Positions 55,333 to 64,000 of a stretch of DNA of 64,000 bases are shown here, piece by piece. This DNA is from Desulfobacterales bacterium (lineage in GTDB: Bacteria; Desulfobacterota; Desulfobacteria; Desulfobacterales; Desulfosarcinaceae). The translations under genes and the position numbers were made by a program. Below the pieces are notes generated by a model that made no database searches, was not told where the DNA came from, and saw only the letters and a list, made by a program, of their open reading frames with translations. How positions within the stretch are numbered: the stretch's first letter is position 1; every line of letters begins with the position of its first letter. The DNA lies in the NCBI GenBank assembly GCA_016218685.1, contig JACRDD010000045.1, positions 62,001-126,000 on the forward strand, written 5' to 3'.

Positions 55333-55728
55333 TTATTTAGTCGTGGTCACGGGGCATGGTCCGCGCAGGATCACGAATTGGGCCGTGGAGCCGAGCAGTA
55401 TTTTGCGGGTGCGCGACTTTTTCTCCACACCGAGGAAGATGTGATCCACCCCATTTTCTTCGGCGAACTTCACTATGTCTTCGCCCGGCGCCAGACCCCG
55501 GACCAGTTGCACGGTTTCGCAGGCCACCCGTTCCTTAGCCAAAAACTCCTTGGCCCATTTCAGCTTCTCTTCCGCGAATTGGATGTCCTGCAAGGTCTCG
55601 GTGGTCCCGCCTTCCATGGAAGCCACCACATAAATCAGGGCGTTCGGATCGGTCTTGGCCTGATTGCAGGCCAGCGACAAAGCGCGCTGGGCCGCAGGTG
55701 AACCGTTGTATCCCACCATCAATTTCAT
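55333..55728 (-). CDS. Universal stress protein
   Basis: A 131-residue UspA-like protein. The ATP-binding signature G-x2-G-x9-G-(S/T) is approximated by GVEKKSRTRKILLGST, with the first Gly pair altered. It lies within the leftward Liv/ligase operon, downstream of livF. Confidence 0.9.
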   Translation of the reverse strand: MKLMVGYNGSPAAQRALSLACNQAKTDPNALIYVVASMEGGTTETLQDIQFAEEKLKWAKEFLAKERVACETVQLVRGLAPGEDIVKFAEENGVDHIFLGVEKKSRTRKILLGSTAQFVILRGPCPVTTTK

Positions 55729-55785
55729 TGAACCACTCCTCTGATGTTCCCACTGTTCTTGAACTTCAATCTTTTTACTTCGTTT

Positions 55786-56607
55786 TTACATCCAGCGCTT
55801 GCGGCGCTTGTACGACTTGACTTCCTTGAACGACTTGCGGCCGCCGCCCTGGGTGACCCCCATGTAGAACTCTTTGACATCGGGATTGTCTTTCAATTTA
55901 TCGGCCGGACCTTCCAGCACGATCTTGCCCGACTCCATGATGTAGGCGTAGTTGGCGATACTCAAGGCCGTTTTGGCGTTTTGCTCGACCACCAGGATGG
56001 TGGTGCCGGTTTCCTTGTTGATGCGCGCTACGTTGTCGAAGATCTCTTTGACCAGCAGCGGCGCCAGGCCCAGCGAAGGCTCGTCGAGCATGAGCATCTT
56101 GGGCGCCGCCATGAGCGCCCGGGCAATGGCGATCATCTGCTGTTCGCCGCCCGAGCAGTAACCGGCCATGCGGTTGGTGATTTTGGACAGACGCGGGAAG
56201 TGGGCGTACATGCGCTCCTGATCCCTGCGTATCCCGGCACTTCCGTCCTTACGGGTCACCGAGCCCACCCGGATGTTCTCATCCACGGTCAGATGCTTGA
56301 AGACACGCCGGCCCTCGGGCACCATCACCGCGCCCAAGTGGACCACCTGGGTGCCCAGCTGGTTGGTGATGTCGTGGCTGTCGAAACGGACATAGCCGTC
56401 GCGGATAAAACCGTTTTCCGGCTTGAGCAGGCCGCTGATGGCCCGCAGCGTGGTGGTCTTGCCCGCCCCGTTGGTGCCCAGCAGGGCCACGACATCGCCC
56501 TGGGTCACGCTGAGGCTCACCCCGCGCAGCACCTGGATGATGTCGTTGTAGACCACCTCAATGTTGTTGACTTCCAATAGTTGCGCTTTGCGCGGGTCGC
56601 TTGTCAT
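55786..56607 (-). CDS. livF: Branched-chain-type ABC transporter ATPase LivF
   Basis: A 273-residue ATPase. Walker A GTNGAGKTT, signature SGGEQQMIAIARAL, Walker B LMLDEPSLGLAP. ATG 56607 is chosen; upstream ATGs give a low-complexity Arg/Ser-rich lead that does not look like protein. C-terminal basic tail (KRRKRW). Part of the Liv importer. Confidence 0.93.
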   Translation of the reverse strand: MTSDPRKAQLLEVNNIEVVYNDIIQVLRGVSLSVTQGDVVALLGTNGAGKTTTLRAISGLLKPENGFIRDGYVRFDSHDITNQLGTQVVHLGAVMVPEGRRVFKHLTVDENIRVGSVTRKDGSAGIRRDQERMYAHFPRLSKITNRMAGYCSGGEQQMIAIARALMAAPKMLMLDEPSLGLAPLLVKEIFDNVARINKETGTTILVVEQNAKTALSIANYAYIMESGKIVLEGPADKLKDNPDVKEFYMGVTQGGGRKSFKEVKSYKRRKRWM

Positions 56608-56710
56608 GGCATCCGGTGAAGTTAGAGGTCTCTCGGTCCAAGGGCCGCGTCCGGAGGCGGAAGTCATACCGCCCCCGGAATCGCCGCCGCGGCTTTTTCT
56701 GCTTCCGCTC

Positions 56711-57940
56711 CTATTTCTTGATCTTGGCCACGAAGGTCGGCGTGAACGGCTTGCCGACGCTGCGGAAGACGCCCGACTTGACGGCGTAGATCTGCAAGGT
56801 ATCGACGCCGGCATGGTCGGTGGGCGAATAGGTCACCGGCCCCACCGTGTTGCCTGGCGAATAGGCTTTGGCGCCATTCATGGCATTGAGTTCGGCATAG
56901 AGGCTTTCACGCGTCACCTTCCCGCCCTTGGCTTGGACCCGGCGGATGGTTTCCACGGCCGTCTGGGCCACCATCATGCCGTTGGTGTAGTTGTGGGAGT
57001 TGGCGGTCTTGTCGTCCCGGCCGTATTTTTTAGCCAGCATCAACTGGAAGGTGGTGCCGTCGCCCGGTTCGGAGGTCAGGGTATAGGAGGTGGTCCAGCA
57101 GTACCCTTCGGCCGCCGTACCCGCCAGTTCGATCAGATCGTTGCCGCCGGTGTAATGGGCCCCCAGGAAGGTCAGTTTGCCCTCTTCGCCGAAAGTGGTG
57201 GCGATCAGGCCCAGGCGCTGGGCATCTTTGAGCAGGGTGGCCACCGGCGATTGCACCGTCTGGCTGAGCACATAGCGCACTTTCTTGCTCACCAGGCGCT
57301 GGAGCAGGGCGGTGTTGTCCAGGTCCTTACCATGTTCGACCACTTCCACGATCTCCATCTTCAAGCCGGCGGCTACGGCCTTTTGCACATCCTCCACCGG
57401 TGCGCGCCCGAAGGCCGAGGGGTGGATGAACATGGCCACCTTGGGCGTATCGCCCTTGTGGTTACTGACGATGTACTCGGCCAAACCGATGCACTGATCA
57501 GAATAGGTGGAGATCGGCAGGAAGATATAGGTGGATTCTTCCAGGTTGCCGGCGTGGAAGGAGGCCGGGATCGTCGGGATCTTCTCTTCTTCGAAATCGC
57601 GCTTGAGAGCCAGGGTGCTGCCGGTGGAGTAGTTCAGGTAGAGCACGATGCCGTCGGCCAGAAAGTCTTCGAAATTACGCTTGGTGATATCGGTCTGATA
57701 TTGGTCGTCGCGGATGGGGCACTCCACCTTGGCATCCTTGAGCATCTTGGTGTCGTTGACGTAGCGGATGTAATCTTCCACCCCTTTGGAATAGGGATTG
57801 CCCGCGTCCGAGGTGGGCCCGGTAATGGCCAGCGATAGCGCCAGTTTGTAGACTTCGGCGGCCTGAGCCGCGGGCGCCAAGGCCATCACCATTCCCAGGA
57901 CGATCATGATTGGAACCATCCACACGCGCTGATTCTTCAT
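56711..57940 (-). CDS. livK: Liv-type periplasmic substrate-binding protein
   Basis: A 409-residue binding protein with a signal peptide (IMIVLGMVMALAPAAQAAE). Periplasmic binding fold type I (LSLAITGPTSDAGNPYSKG). It is encoded between livM and livF. The ligands of such proteins range from branched amino acids to aromatic and dicarboxylic acids; the flanking acyl-CoA ligases favour an organic acid. Confidence 0.93.
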   Translation of the reverse strand: MKNQRVWMVPIMIVLGMVMALAPAAQAAEVYKLALSLAITGPTSDAGNPYSKGVEDYIRYVNDTKMLKDAKVECPIRDDQYQTDITKRNFEDFLADGIVLYLNYSTGSTLALKRDFEEEKIPTIPASFHAGNLEESTYIFLPISTYSDQCIGLAEYIVSNHKGDTPKVAMFIHPSAFGRAPVEDVQKAVAAGLKMEIVEVVEHGKDLDNTALLQRLVSKKVRYVLSQTVQSPVATLLKDAQRLGLIATTFGEEGKLTFLGAHYTGGNDLIELAGTAAEGYCWTTSYTLTSEPGDGTTFQLMLAKKYGRDDKTANSHNYTNGMMVAQTAVETIRRVQAKGGKVTRESLYAELNAMNGAKAYSPGNTVGPVTYSPTDHAGVDTLQIYAVKSGVFRSVGKPFTPTFVAKIKK

Positions 57941-58010
57941 TTTACTCCTCCCTTCTCGCGGGCCTTTCTAAGCTGCCCACCCATGACATTCACGGCCCGG
58001 CCCGGCCGGC

Positions 58011-59105
58011 TTAGTACCGGAAAGGCCAAAGCTTTACGTAGGAGCGGCAGATGCGCCACCAATTGGCGATGCCGCGCGGTTCAAACATGAGAAACAGAAC
58101 GATCACCAGACCGAAGGTCAACGGCTTGAGGGCCGTGGCCAGGTTCATGTTGGCGGGCATGATGGCCGTCAACCACTCCACCAGGTTCTCCACCTGCAGG
58201 TCCAGCAGCCGGATGGCCGCCGGTCCCCAGAAGGCGCCGGTGAGCGTTCCCAGGCCGCCCACGATGGCCATGGCCAGGTAGGTGATCGATTGCTGCAACG
58301 TGAAGGATTCAATGCCGGCGCCGCGGTACAGGTAGGCGTGCAGGCCGCCGGCCACCCCGGCGAAAAACCCGGCCAGGGCAAAGGCGTAAACCTTGGTCAA
58401 GCCCGGATGCATGCCCATGGCGTCGGCGGCGCGGTCGTTGTCGCGCACCGCCACCAGGCTGCGGCCGTACCGGGAGCGCAGCAGATTGCGCACTGCCAGG
58501 CCGAACACCACCACGATGGTCAGGGCCACATAGTACCAGAAGAAGTAATGATCCTTGCGCGAAACTTCGCCGCCGAACCAGAAGACCCGGCCGATGGAAA
58601 TGGTCTGGCCCTGGTTGAACATAGGTAGAAAATTGATGGTCCACTGGAAGATCATCTGGAACGACAGGGTGGCGATGGCCAGGTAGAGATGCTTGAGACG
58701 CAGGGCCGGCAATCCCACAAAGGCCCCGAAGAGCGCGCCCATACCGCCGCAGCCCAGCAGCATCAGGGGCCATGCGTGGGTGATCAGTACGTGGGAGTCG
58801 CCGATCGTGCGGGCCAGCAGGGCCAGGGTGTAAGCTCCCACCCCCACGAAGGCGGCATGGCCGATGGAGATCAGGCCGGCAAAGCCGGTCACCAGATTAA
58901 GACCGATGATGGCCACCATGGCCACGAGAATGTTGTCGAGCACCAGCATATTTTTGCTGCTGACTTCGAAGCACAGGGGCCAGACGAACAGGGCTGTCAG
59001 GAAGGTCGCAAAGATGGCGCGGTCCAGGTGCGTGGCGAAGATGCGCTGCTCATCCCGATAGGCGCTGAAGAAATTTCCCGTGGCGAACCAGCGATTGGCG
59101 GACAT
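58011..59105 (-). CDS. livM: Liv-type ABC permease LivM
   Basis: A 364-residue permease with about ten hydrophobic segments. The family block GLNLVTGFAGLISIGHAAFVG is clear and is followed by VGGLGTLTGAFWGP. It begins three bases after the livH stop, so they are coupled. Confidence 0.93.
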   Translation of the reverse strand: MSANRWFATGNFFSAYRDEQRIFATHLDRAIFATFLTALFVWPLCFEVSSKNMLVLDNILVAMVAIIGLNLVTGFAGLISIGHAAFVGVGAYTLALLARTIGDSHVLITHAWPLMLLGCGGMGALFGAFVGLPALRLKHLYLAIATLSFQMIFQWTINFLPMFNQGQTISIGRVFWFGGEVSRKDHYFFWYYVALTIVVVFGLAVRNLLRSRYGRSLVAVRDNDRAADAMGMHPGLTKVYAFALAGFFAGVAGGLHAYLYRGAGIESFTLQQSITYLAMAIVGGLGTLTGAFWGPAAIRLLDLQVENLVEWLTAIMPANMNLATALKPLTFGLVIVLFLMFEPRGIANWWRICRSYVKLWPFRY

Positions 59106-59108
59106 GCA

Positions 59109-60002
59109 TCACACCCTTTCAATCTCATGCGTCCCAAACAACCCATGCGGCTTGAACAGCAAAATTACAAGCAGAATTATATACGGCAGCACATCCGCCG
59201 TGCCGTTGAGCCCCCACTTGCCGTCCAGGTAGCCCGAGGCGAACTGCTGGATCAGGCCCATGATGATGCCGGCCACCACGGCGCCGACGATCGAGTCCAG
59301 CCCCCCCAGGATCACCACCGGAAAGACGATGATGCCGAAGGCGTGCAAGGTTTCGAAATTAAGGCCGGTGATGTTGCCGATGATGCCGCCGGCCGCCGCC
59401 GCACTCATGCCGGCCATGGCCCAGGCCAGACCGAAGACCTTGGGCACCGAGATGCCTACCGACATGGAGGCCAGCTGATCGTCGGATACGGCGCGCATGG
59501 AGATGCCCACGGTGGAGCGTTTGAAGAACCAGGAGAAGAGCCCGATCAGCACGAAGGTGACAATCACGCCCACCAGCTGGGTCCAGGAGATGGTGGCCGG
59601 TCCGATGTTGATCGTTGTCTTGGGGAAAAAATCGGGAAACGAGTAGTTGAAACTGCCGAAGGGGGTCAGGTAGATGATGCCATCCAGAATCGACATCAGA
59701 CCGATAGTGACCATGATCACCGAAATGATCGGCTCGCCGATCAAGCGGCGCAAGAAGATGCGCTCCACGCTCATGGCCAGGAAGAAAGTCACCCCCATGC
59801 TGATGAAAAAGGAGATGTACAGGGGGATCTTCAGCCAGACCGTCAGGGCATAGGTGATGAAAGCTCCCATGGCGATGATCTGGCCGTGGGCGATGTTGAG
59901 CACCCGCGAAGATTTATAGATCAGCACAAACCCCAGGCCGGACAGGGCGTAGATCGAGCCCACCACGATACCACTGAGGACAAGTTGGAGAAAATAGGTC
60001 AT
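59109..60002 (-). CDS. livH: Liv-type ABC permease LivH
   Basis: A 297-residue permease. ATG 60002 has AAGGAAAG upstream; longer readings overlap the ligase gene and are unlikely. Family blocks SGIVVGSIYALSGLGFVLI and VVILGGLDSIVGAVVAG are present. It pairs with LivM in the membrane. Confidence 0.93.
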   Translation of the reverse strand: MTYFLQLVLSGIVVGSIYALSGLGFVLIYKSSRVLNIAHGQIIAMGAFITYALTVWLKIPLYISFFISMGVTFFLAMSVERIFLRRLIGEPIISVIMVTIGLMSILDGIIYLTPFGSFNYSFPDFFPKTTINIGPATISWTQLVGVIVTFVLIGLFSWFFKRSTVGISMRAVSDDQLASMSVGISVPKVFGLAWAMAGMSAAAAGGIIGNITGLNFETLHAFGIIVFPVVILGGLDSIVGAVVAGIIMGLIQQFASGYLDGKWGLNGTADVLPYIILLVILLFKPHGLFGTHEIERV

Positions 60003-60027
60003 CGACTTTCCTTCTTGCGCGCTATCT

Positions 60028-61953
60028 TTATTTCTCGGAAACCGTATAAAACTGCATCTCGGTCTCCACCGTGGTGGTCTGCCCGTCTTGATATTGATAG
60101 GTGGCCGAGACTTTCTTGTGCGCGACCGCCGGATCGTAGAGCGCATCGTAGAGCGACTGGTAGCGGTTCTGCACGAACTCCCGGCGGATCTTGCCGGTCT
60201 TGGTCAGTTCGCCGTCGTCCACGTCGAGCAGCTTGTAAAGGATGGCGTAGCGCCGGATCTTGAAATGCTCCTTTTCCACCCGGGCATTGATGGACAGGAT
60301 CTCCTGGCGGACCAGGTCGGCCACCTCCGGCTTCTGGGACAGATCCATGAAGGTGGTGAACGAGATGCGCCGGTCCTCGGCCCATTTGCCCACGATGACC
60401 GGGTCGATGTTGATCAGGGCCGCCACGTAATCCTGGCGGTTGCCAAAGATCACGGCCTCTTTGATATAAGGGCTGAACTTGAGCTTGTTCTCCAGGAACA
60501 TGGGGCTGAACATGAGTCCCTGGCGGGTGTGCATCACGTCCGACACCCGGTCGATGACCACCAGATGGCCGTGCTCATCGATGTAGCCGGCATCGCCCGA
60601 GTGCAGCCAGCCATCCTCCAGCAGCTCCTTGGTCTTGTCCGGCAGCTTGAAGTAGCCGGCGCACACCGAAGCCGAGCGCGAGAGGATCTCGCCCTTTTCC
60701 GAGATGCGGCACTCGGTGCCCGGCAGCGGCTTGCCCACGGTGTCGGGCCGCACATCGCCGTCGCGATGCATGTAGGCGATGCCGGTGATTTCGGTCTGGC
60801 CGTAGATCTGTTTGAGGTTGACGCCGATGGCCTGGTAGAAGGTGAACAGCTCCGGTCCCAGGGCCGCGCCGCCGGTGTAGGCCCGCCGCAACCGCAGCAG
60901 GCCCAGTTGATTGATCAGAGGCGTGAACACCAGGGTCGTGCCCAGCCAGGAGAGCAGCTTCAAGCCCAGGGGCATCTTGCGGCCGGTCATGCGGTAGGCC
61001 GCTGCCCGTTCACCGATGCCCATGAAATACTGGTAGCATTTGCGGTTGAGCCAATAGGTCTCGTCGATGCGCAGCCAGATCTGGGAGCGGATCGTCTCGT
61101 AGATGCGCGGCGCGCCGAACATGAAGTGCGGCCCGATCTCCTTGAGATCGGACATGATGGTCTCCACCGACTCGGGGAAATTGATGGTGATGCCGGTCGC
61201 CAGGGCTACTCCGAAAGAGTTCATCTGCTCGCCGATCCAGGCAAACGGCAGGAAGGAAACATATTCGTCGGTGGGCGCCAGGTAATCGGCCTCGGTGATG
61301 CGCAGGCCCATGTTGATATAGTTGCGATGGGTCATCATGGCCCCTTTGGGCAGGCCGGTGGTGCCCGAGGTGAGGCACAGATGGCACACGTCATCGGGCC
61401 GACCCTGGGAGACCAGTTGGTCGAAAAGGGCTGCATCGTTGCCCTCGGAGGCCTGCCCTAACTGGTAGAGGTCATCGATGAAGACGAACCATTCATCGTC
61501 GCGATAGCCGCGCATGCCTCGCGGGTCTTCGTAGACCACCTTGCGCACCCGGGGGATTTTGGCGCGCACCTCCACCAGTTTATCGACCTGCTCCTGGTCG
61601 TCGCAAAAGACCAGGCTGGCTTCGATGTAGTTGAGAATGTCGGCGATTTCGTGAGGCAGACTGCTCTGGTAAATGCCGGCCGAGATGGCGCCGATGGACT
61701 GGGCGCCGATGGCCACGATGAGCATTTCGGGAATGTTGTCGGTGATCAGGGCGATGGTTTGGCCGCGTTCCAGGCCGATGGCCGCCAGCCCTAATGCAGC
61801 CTGGCGCACTTTCGCATAGTATTGGTTCCAGGTGAGGCTGCGCCAGATGCCGAACTCTTTTTCGCGCAGCGCCACCCGCTCGCCGGTTTCATCGACCCGC
61901 CAGCGCAACAATTGAGGGATGGTATATTCCAGCAGCGATTCCCGGTTTGCCAT
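60028..61953 (-). CDS. Long-chain-type acyl-CoA synthetase
   Basis: A 641-residue adenylate-forming enzyme. P-loop LTSGTTGLPKGAMMTH, YGQTEITG, GWLHSGDAGYIDEHG, and the catalytic-Lys region LTKTGKIRREF. It resembles FadD/long-chain ligases. It lies inside the Liv operon between livG and livH, which suggests it activates the imported acid as it enters. Confidence 0.93.
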   Translation of the reverse strand: MANRESLLEYTIPQLLRWRVDETGERVALREKEFGIWRSLTWNQYYAKVRQAALGLAAIGLERGQTIALITDNIPEMLIVAIGAQSIGAISAGIYQSSLPHEIADILNYIEASLVFCDDQEQVDKLVEVRAKIPRVRKVVYEDPRGMRGYRDDEWFVFIDDLYQLGQASEGNDAALFDQLVSQGRPDDVCHLCLTSGTTGLPKGAMMTHRNYINMGLRITEADYLAPTDEYVSFLPFAWIGEQMNSFGVALATGITINFPESVETIMSDLKEIGPHFMFGAPRIYETIRSQIWLRIDETYWLNRKCYQYFMGIGERAAAYRMTGRKMPLGLKLLSWLGTTLVFTPLINQLGLLRLRRAYTGGAALGPELFTFYQAIGVNLKQIYGQTEITGIAYMHRDGDVRPDTVGKPLPGTECRISEKGEILSRSASVCAGYFKLPDKTKELLEDGWLHSGDAGYIDEHGHLVVIDRVSDVMHTRQGLMFSPMFLENKLKFSPYIKEAVIFGNRQDYVAALINIDPVIVGKWAEDRRISFTTFMDLSQKPEVADLVRQEILSINARVEKEHFKIRRYAILYKLLDVDDGELTKTGKIRREFVQNRYQSLYDALYDPAVAHKKVSATYQYQDGQTTTVETEMQFYTVSEK

Positions 61954-62005
61954 GGGTCCTTTCTACCAACGCCGGCGGAGAGACGATGGCGCCGGATCTA
62001 CCGGC

Positions 62006-62779
62006 TCAATTCTCTCCGATATAGGCTTCGATGACTTTCGGGTCCCGGGCCACCTCTTCCGGCCGGCCCGATCCGATCAACTGGCCGAAATCGAGCACAT
62101 AGATCTGATCGGAGATGTCCATGACCACGCCCAGGTCGTGTTCCACCAGCACCACCGTGGTGTGCCGTTCCTTTTGAATATCGAGGACAAAGCGCACCAT
62201 GTCTTCCTTCTCCTCGATGTTCATGCCGGCCATGGGTTCGTCCAGGAGCAGCAACTGGGGCTCCAGGGTCAAAGCCCGGGCCACCTCCACGCGCTTTTGC
62301 ACCCCATAGCTCAAACCGCCCACGATGTGCTTGCGGTAGGGCTCCAGTTCCATGAAATCGATGATCTCTTCCACAAACGCCCGGTTGACAGCCTCCTGGC
62401 GGGAGGCCCGGCCCATGTAAATGAAGGCGTGCCAGAAACTGTAGTCCAGTTTGCGGTGGCGGGCCAGCATCAGGTTGTCCAGCACGGTCATACCGCGAAA
62501 CAGCTCGATGTTCTGAAAAGCCCGGGCGATGCCCCAACTGGAAACTTGATGGGGCGAGGCGCGGGTCAGGACCCGCTCGCCGAAGCGGATCGCGCCGCGG
62601 GTGGGATGGTAAAAGCCGGAAATGCAGTTGAGCATGCTGGTTTTGCCGGCGCCGTTGGGCCCGATGATGGAGGTGATCAGCCCGGCCTGGATCGTCAGAT
62701 TGACATCGGATAAGGCGTAAAGACCACCGAAGGCAAGGGTGACATCCGAAACGACTAGCGAATTCATCTCAACACTCAT
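62006..62779 (-). CDS. livG: Branched-chain-type ABC transporter ATPase LivG
   Basis: A ~257-residue ATPase. Walker A GPNGAGKTS, Walker B LLLLDEPMAGMN, and the LivG-specific C-terminal block KVIEAYIGE. The signature LSYGVQKRVEVARAL replaces LSGGQ with LSYGV, as in many LivG proteins. The start could be 62779 or 62767. It is the first gene of the leftward Liv operon; 62780-62916 should hold the promoter. Confidence 0.93.
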   Translation of the reverse strand: MSVEMNSLVVSDVTLAFGGLYALSDVNLTIQAGLITSIIGPNGAGKTSMLNCISGFYHPTRGAIRFGERVLTRASPHQVSSWGIARAFQNIELFRGMTVLDNLMLARHRKLDYSFWHAFIYMGRASRQEAVNRAFVEEIIDFMELEPYRKHIVGGLSYGVQKRVEVARALTLEPQLLLLDEPMAGMNIEEKEDMVRFVLDIQKERHTTVVLVEHDLGVVMDISDQIYVLDFGQLIGSGRPEEVARDPKVIEAYIGEN

Positions 62780-62916
62780 AGCAATTTTTATTCTATTGTG
62801 TGGGCCCGCGCCAGAACGTTTACAAAAAGACGATTTATAACCTGGCCCCATTAAAAGGCACGCGCAGGCCGCTTGTCAAGTTTAGAAAACAGCGGTGCAA
62901 TAGTGGCTAATGCCCG

Positions 62917-64000
62917 CTACTCTTCCAGGGTCAGCAAGTGCGAACGCAGATTACCGGCTGTTCCGGTCAACTGTAATTTCTTGCGGATATTGTGGCGGTG
63001 AAAAAGCACCGTATTCCGGGAAATAGTCATCAAATCGGCTATTTCTTTGTTGGTTTTACCATCCTTGACCAAGGTGGCGATGCGAATCTCGGTGGGGGTC
63101 AGGCTCGCAAAGCGGCTCGACAGGCGGTTGATGAACGGCGACACGATGTTGTCCAGGTTGGATGCCAGAATGCGCAGGAGGGTCTGCTGGCGCGTGTTCA
63201 TATTCATCTTCTGCATTTGATCGAGATAGGGCAGAACCAGCTCCTTCACATTTTTGAGCACATTCTTCTGCAGCTCGTTCTTGTCGGCGACCCGCTGCTG
63301 CAGCAGCACGCGCAGCGCCGTGTTGACCTCTTCGAGATGCTGGGACTGGGCCTGCAGATCGGACTCCCGGCGCAGCAGCGCTTGTTCGGCGCGCTTGCGA
63401 TCCTCGACCTCGCGTCCCAACTGCCGATTGGCCTCGTTCAGTTCGGTCGTGCGCTCTTGCACGAGCTCTTCGAGCTGGTCCTGGTAGTTGTGCAGGGCCC
63501 GCTCGGCGCGCTTGCGATCGGAGATGTCGCGCAAGGTGACGATATTGCCGATGTGCCGCCCCGCTTCATCCGTATACAGGCACGAACTCAGTTGCACGTC
63601 CAGCGTGCGGCCGTCGCGCGTCCGGCGCCGGGTTTCGAACAGGTTGATTTTCTTGCCTTCCAGCATGGCCCCGATGGCGGCCTGGGTTTCGGGCCAGGCG
63701 TCGGGGGGCACGAAATCGATCTTTTGCCCCAGAATTTCCTTGCGGGGCATGCCGAAGGTCTGCTCGAAGGCCGGATTGACGTAGGTCGTCAATCCGTCCA
63801 TATCGTACACCACGATGGGGTCGGGCGAGGATTCGAGGAAATTGCGATAGCGCTGCTCGCTGGCGCGGATGGCGGCCTCCGCCTTGCGGCGCTCGCTCAA
63901 TTCGTGCCGCACCTCCTTGTACAAGGCCCCTTTTTCCAGCGCCAGCATGGCCAGCGCCGCGAAGCGCTCGAGCAGCCGCACATCCTCCTCGTCGAAGCGA
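62917..64000 (-). CDS. GAF/PAS/LuxR-type regulator, cut by window edge
   Basis: The frame runs off the right edge; at least 360 residues are visible. The visible N-terminus looks like the end of a GAF domain (EDVRLLERFAALAMLALEKG). A PAS domain (~residues 40-155; SSPDPIVVYDMDGL) and a long coiled coil follow. The C-terminal LuxR-type HTH is LTPTEIRIATLVKDGKTNKE with SRNTVLFHRHNIRKKL. It may regulate the adjacent Liv operon. The C-terminus ends in LLTLEE. Confidence 0.9.
   Translation of the reverse strand, partial: RFDEEDVRLLERFAALAMLALEKGALYKEVRHELSERRKAEAAIRASEQRYRNFLESSPDPIVVYDMDGLTTYVNPAFEQTFGMPRKEILGQKIDFVPPDAWPETQAAIGAMLEGKKINLFETRRRTRDGRTLDVQLSSCLYTDEAGRHIGNIVTLRDISDRKRAERALHNYQDQLEELVQERTTELNEANRQLGREVEDRKRAEQALLRRESDLQAQSQHLEEVNTALRVLLQQRVADKNELQKNVLKNVKELVLPYLDQMQKMNMNTRQQTLLRILASNLDNIVSPFINRLSSRFASLTPTEIRIATLVKDGKTNKEIADLMTISRNTVLFHRHNIRKKLQLTGTAGNLRSHLLTLEE

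Noticed and set aside
58689..60263. 524-residue forward open frame across livM/livH
   Set aside because: Asp/His/Gln-rich shadow of two permease genes.
1..64000. CRISPR arrays, tRNA or rRNA genes
   Set aside because: No regularly spaced repeats, cloverleaf-like sequences or rRNA-like segments were noticed on reading; a tRNAscan/Infernal run would be decisive.

Overview
The window looks like a chromosomal segment of a strictly or mostly anaerobic, GC-rich member of the Desulfobacterota (a Desulfosarcina/Desulfobacteraceae-like sulfate reducer or syntroph). This is inferred from gene content, not from a marker gene: several B12-binding radical SAM proteins, a corrinoid adenosyltransferase, a TauE/SafE permease, two-component regulators, many acyl-CoA enzymes and a Liv-type ABC transporter paired with acyl-CoA ligases. 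I saw no rRNA, tRNA or CRISPR array.

Layout. 1-1671 is the end of an operon finishing in a B12-radical SAM gene. 1672-10350 is an AT-richer island: a response regulator, a 1743-residue kinase-like/ATPase/GAF/histidine kinase fusion, a PETase-like lipoprotein hydrolase, IS-end-like repeats and a transposase-like remnant. It is closed by a second, frameshifted copy of the 3' end of the radical SAM gene. 10354-15829 holds an AraC/GyrI regulator, an acetoacetate-decarboxylase-like protein, an acyl-CoA dehydrogenase, a DinB protein, a small repeat protein and an SRAP (HMCES/YedK) protein. 15917-17681 repeats the same architecture: a broken YhcG-type nuclease gene lies between two copies of the 3' end of another radical SAM gene.

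17478-28374 is a divergent lipid- or polyketide-like locus. One arm holds B12-radical SAM, PlsC acyltransferase, ketosynthase, ACP, LpxL-like acyltransferase, GT2, a DAK2-DegV fusion and a 4HBT thioesterase. The other arm holds a GT-B glycosyltransferase and an alpha/beta-hydrolase fused to a radical SAM/SPASM domain. 28459-38010 contains a tautomerase, a TPR lipoprotein, a TetR gene with an unlisted 55-residue membrane protein and a nested palindromic operator, a double-length UvrA and a Kazal/thrombospondin-type lipoprotein. 38133-42473 holds a diguanylate cyclase, a three-gene overlapping operon (44-residue rubredoxin-like protein, corrinoid adenosyltransferase, flavin oxidoreductase) and a DUF1786 protein.

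42502-49845 has a MarC protein, a histidine kinase plus NtrC-type regulator, a frameshifted AlbA-domain gene and a Lon protease with a receiver domain inserted just before its ATPase P-loop. That receiver closely resembles the neighbouring NtrC-type receiver, so one kinase may control both transcription and proteolysis. 50090-53734 is a stress/transport operon (TauE/SafE permease, cytidylate-kinase-like protein, universal stress protein). 53724-62779 is a Liv ABC transporter with two acyl-CoA ligases, probably for uptake and activation of organic acids. The window ends inside a PAS/LuxR regulator.

The strongest leads are the receiver-Lon two-component proteolysis module, the hydrolase-radical SAM fusion in the lipid-like cluster, the paired 3'-end duplications around inserted cargo, and the PETase-like lipoprotein.
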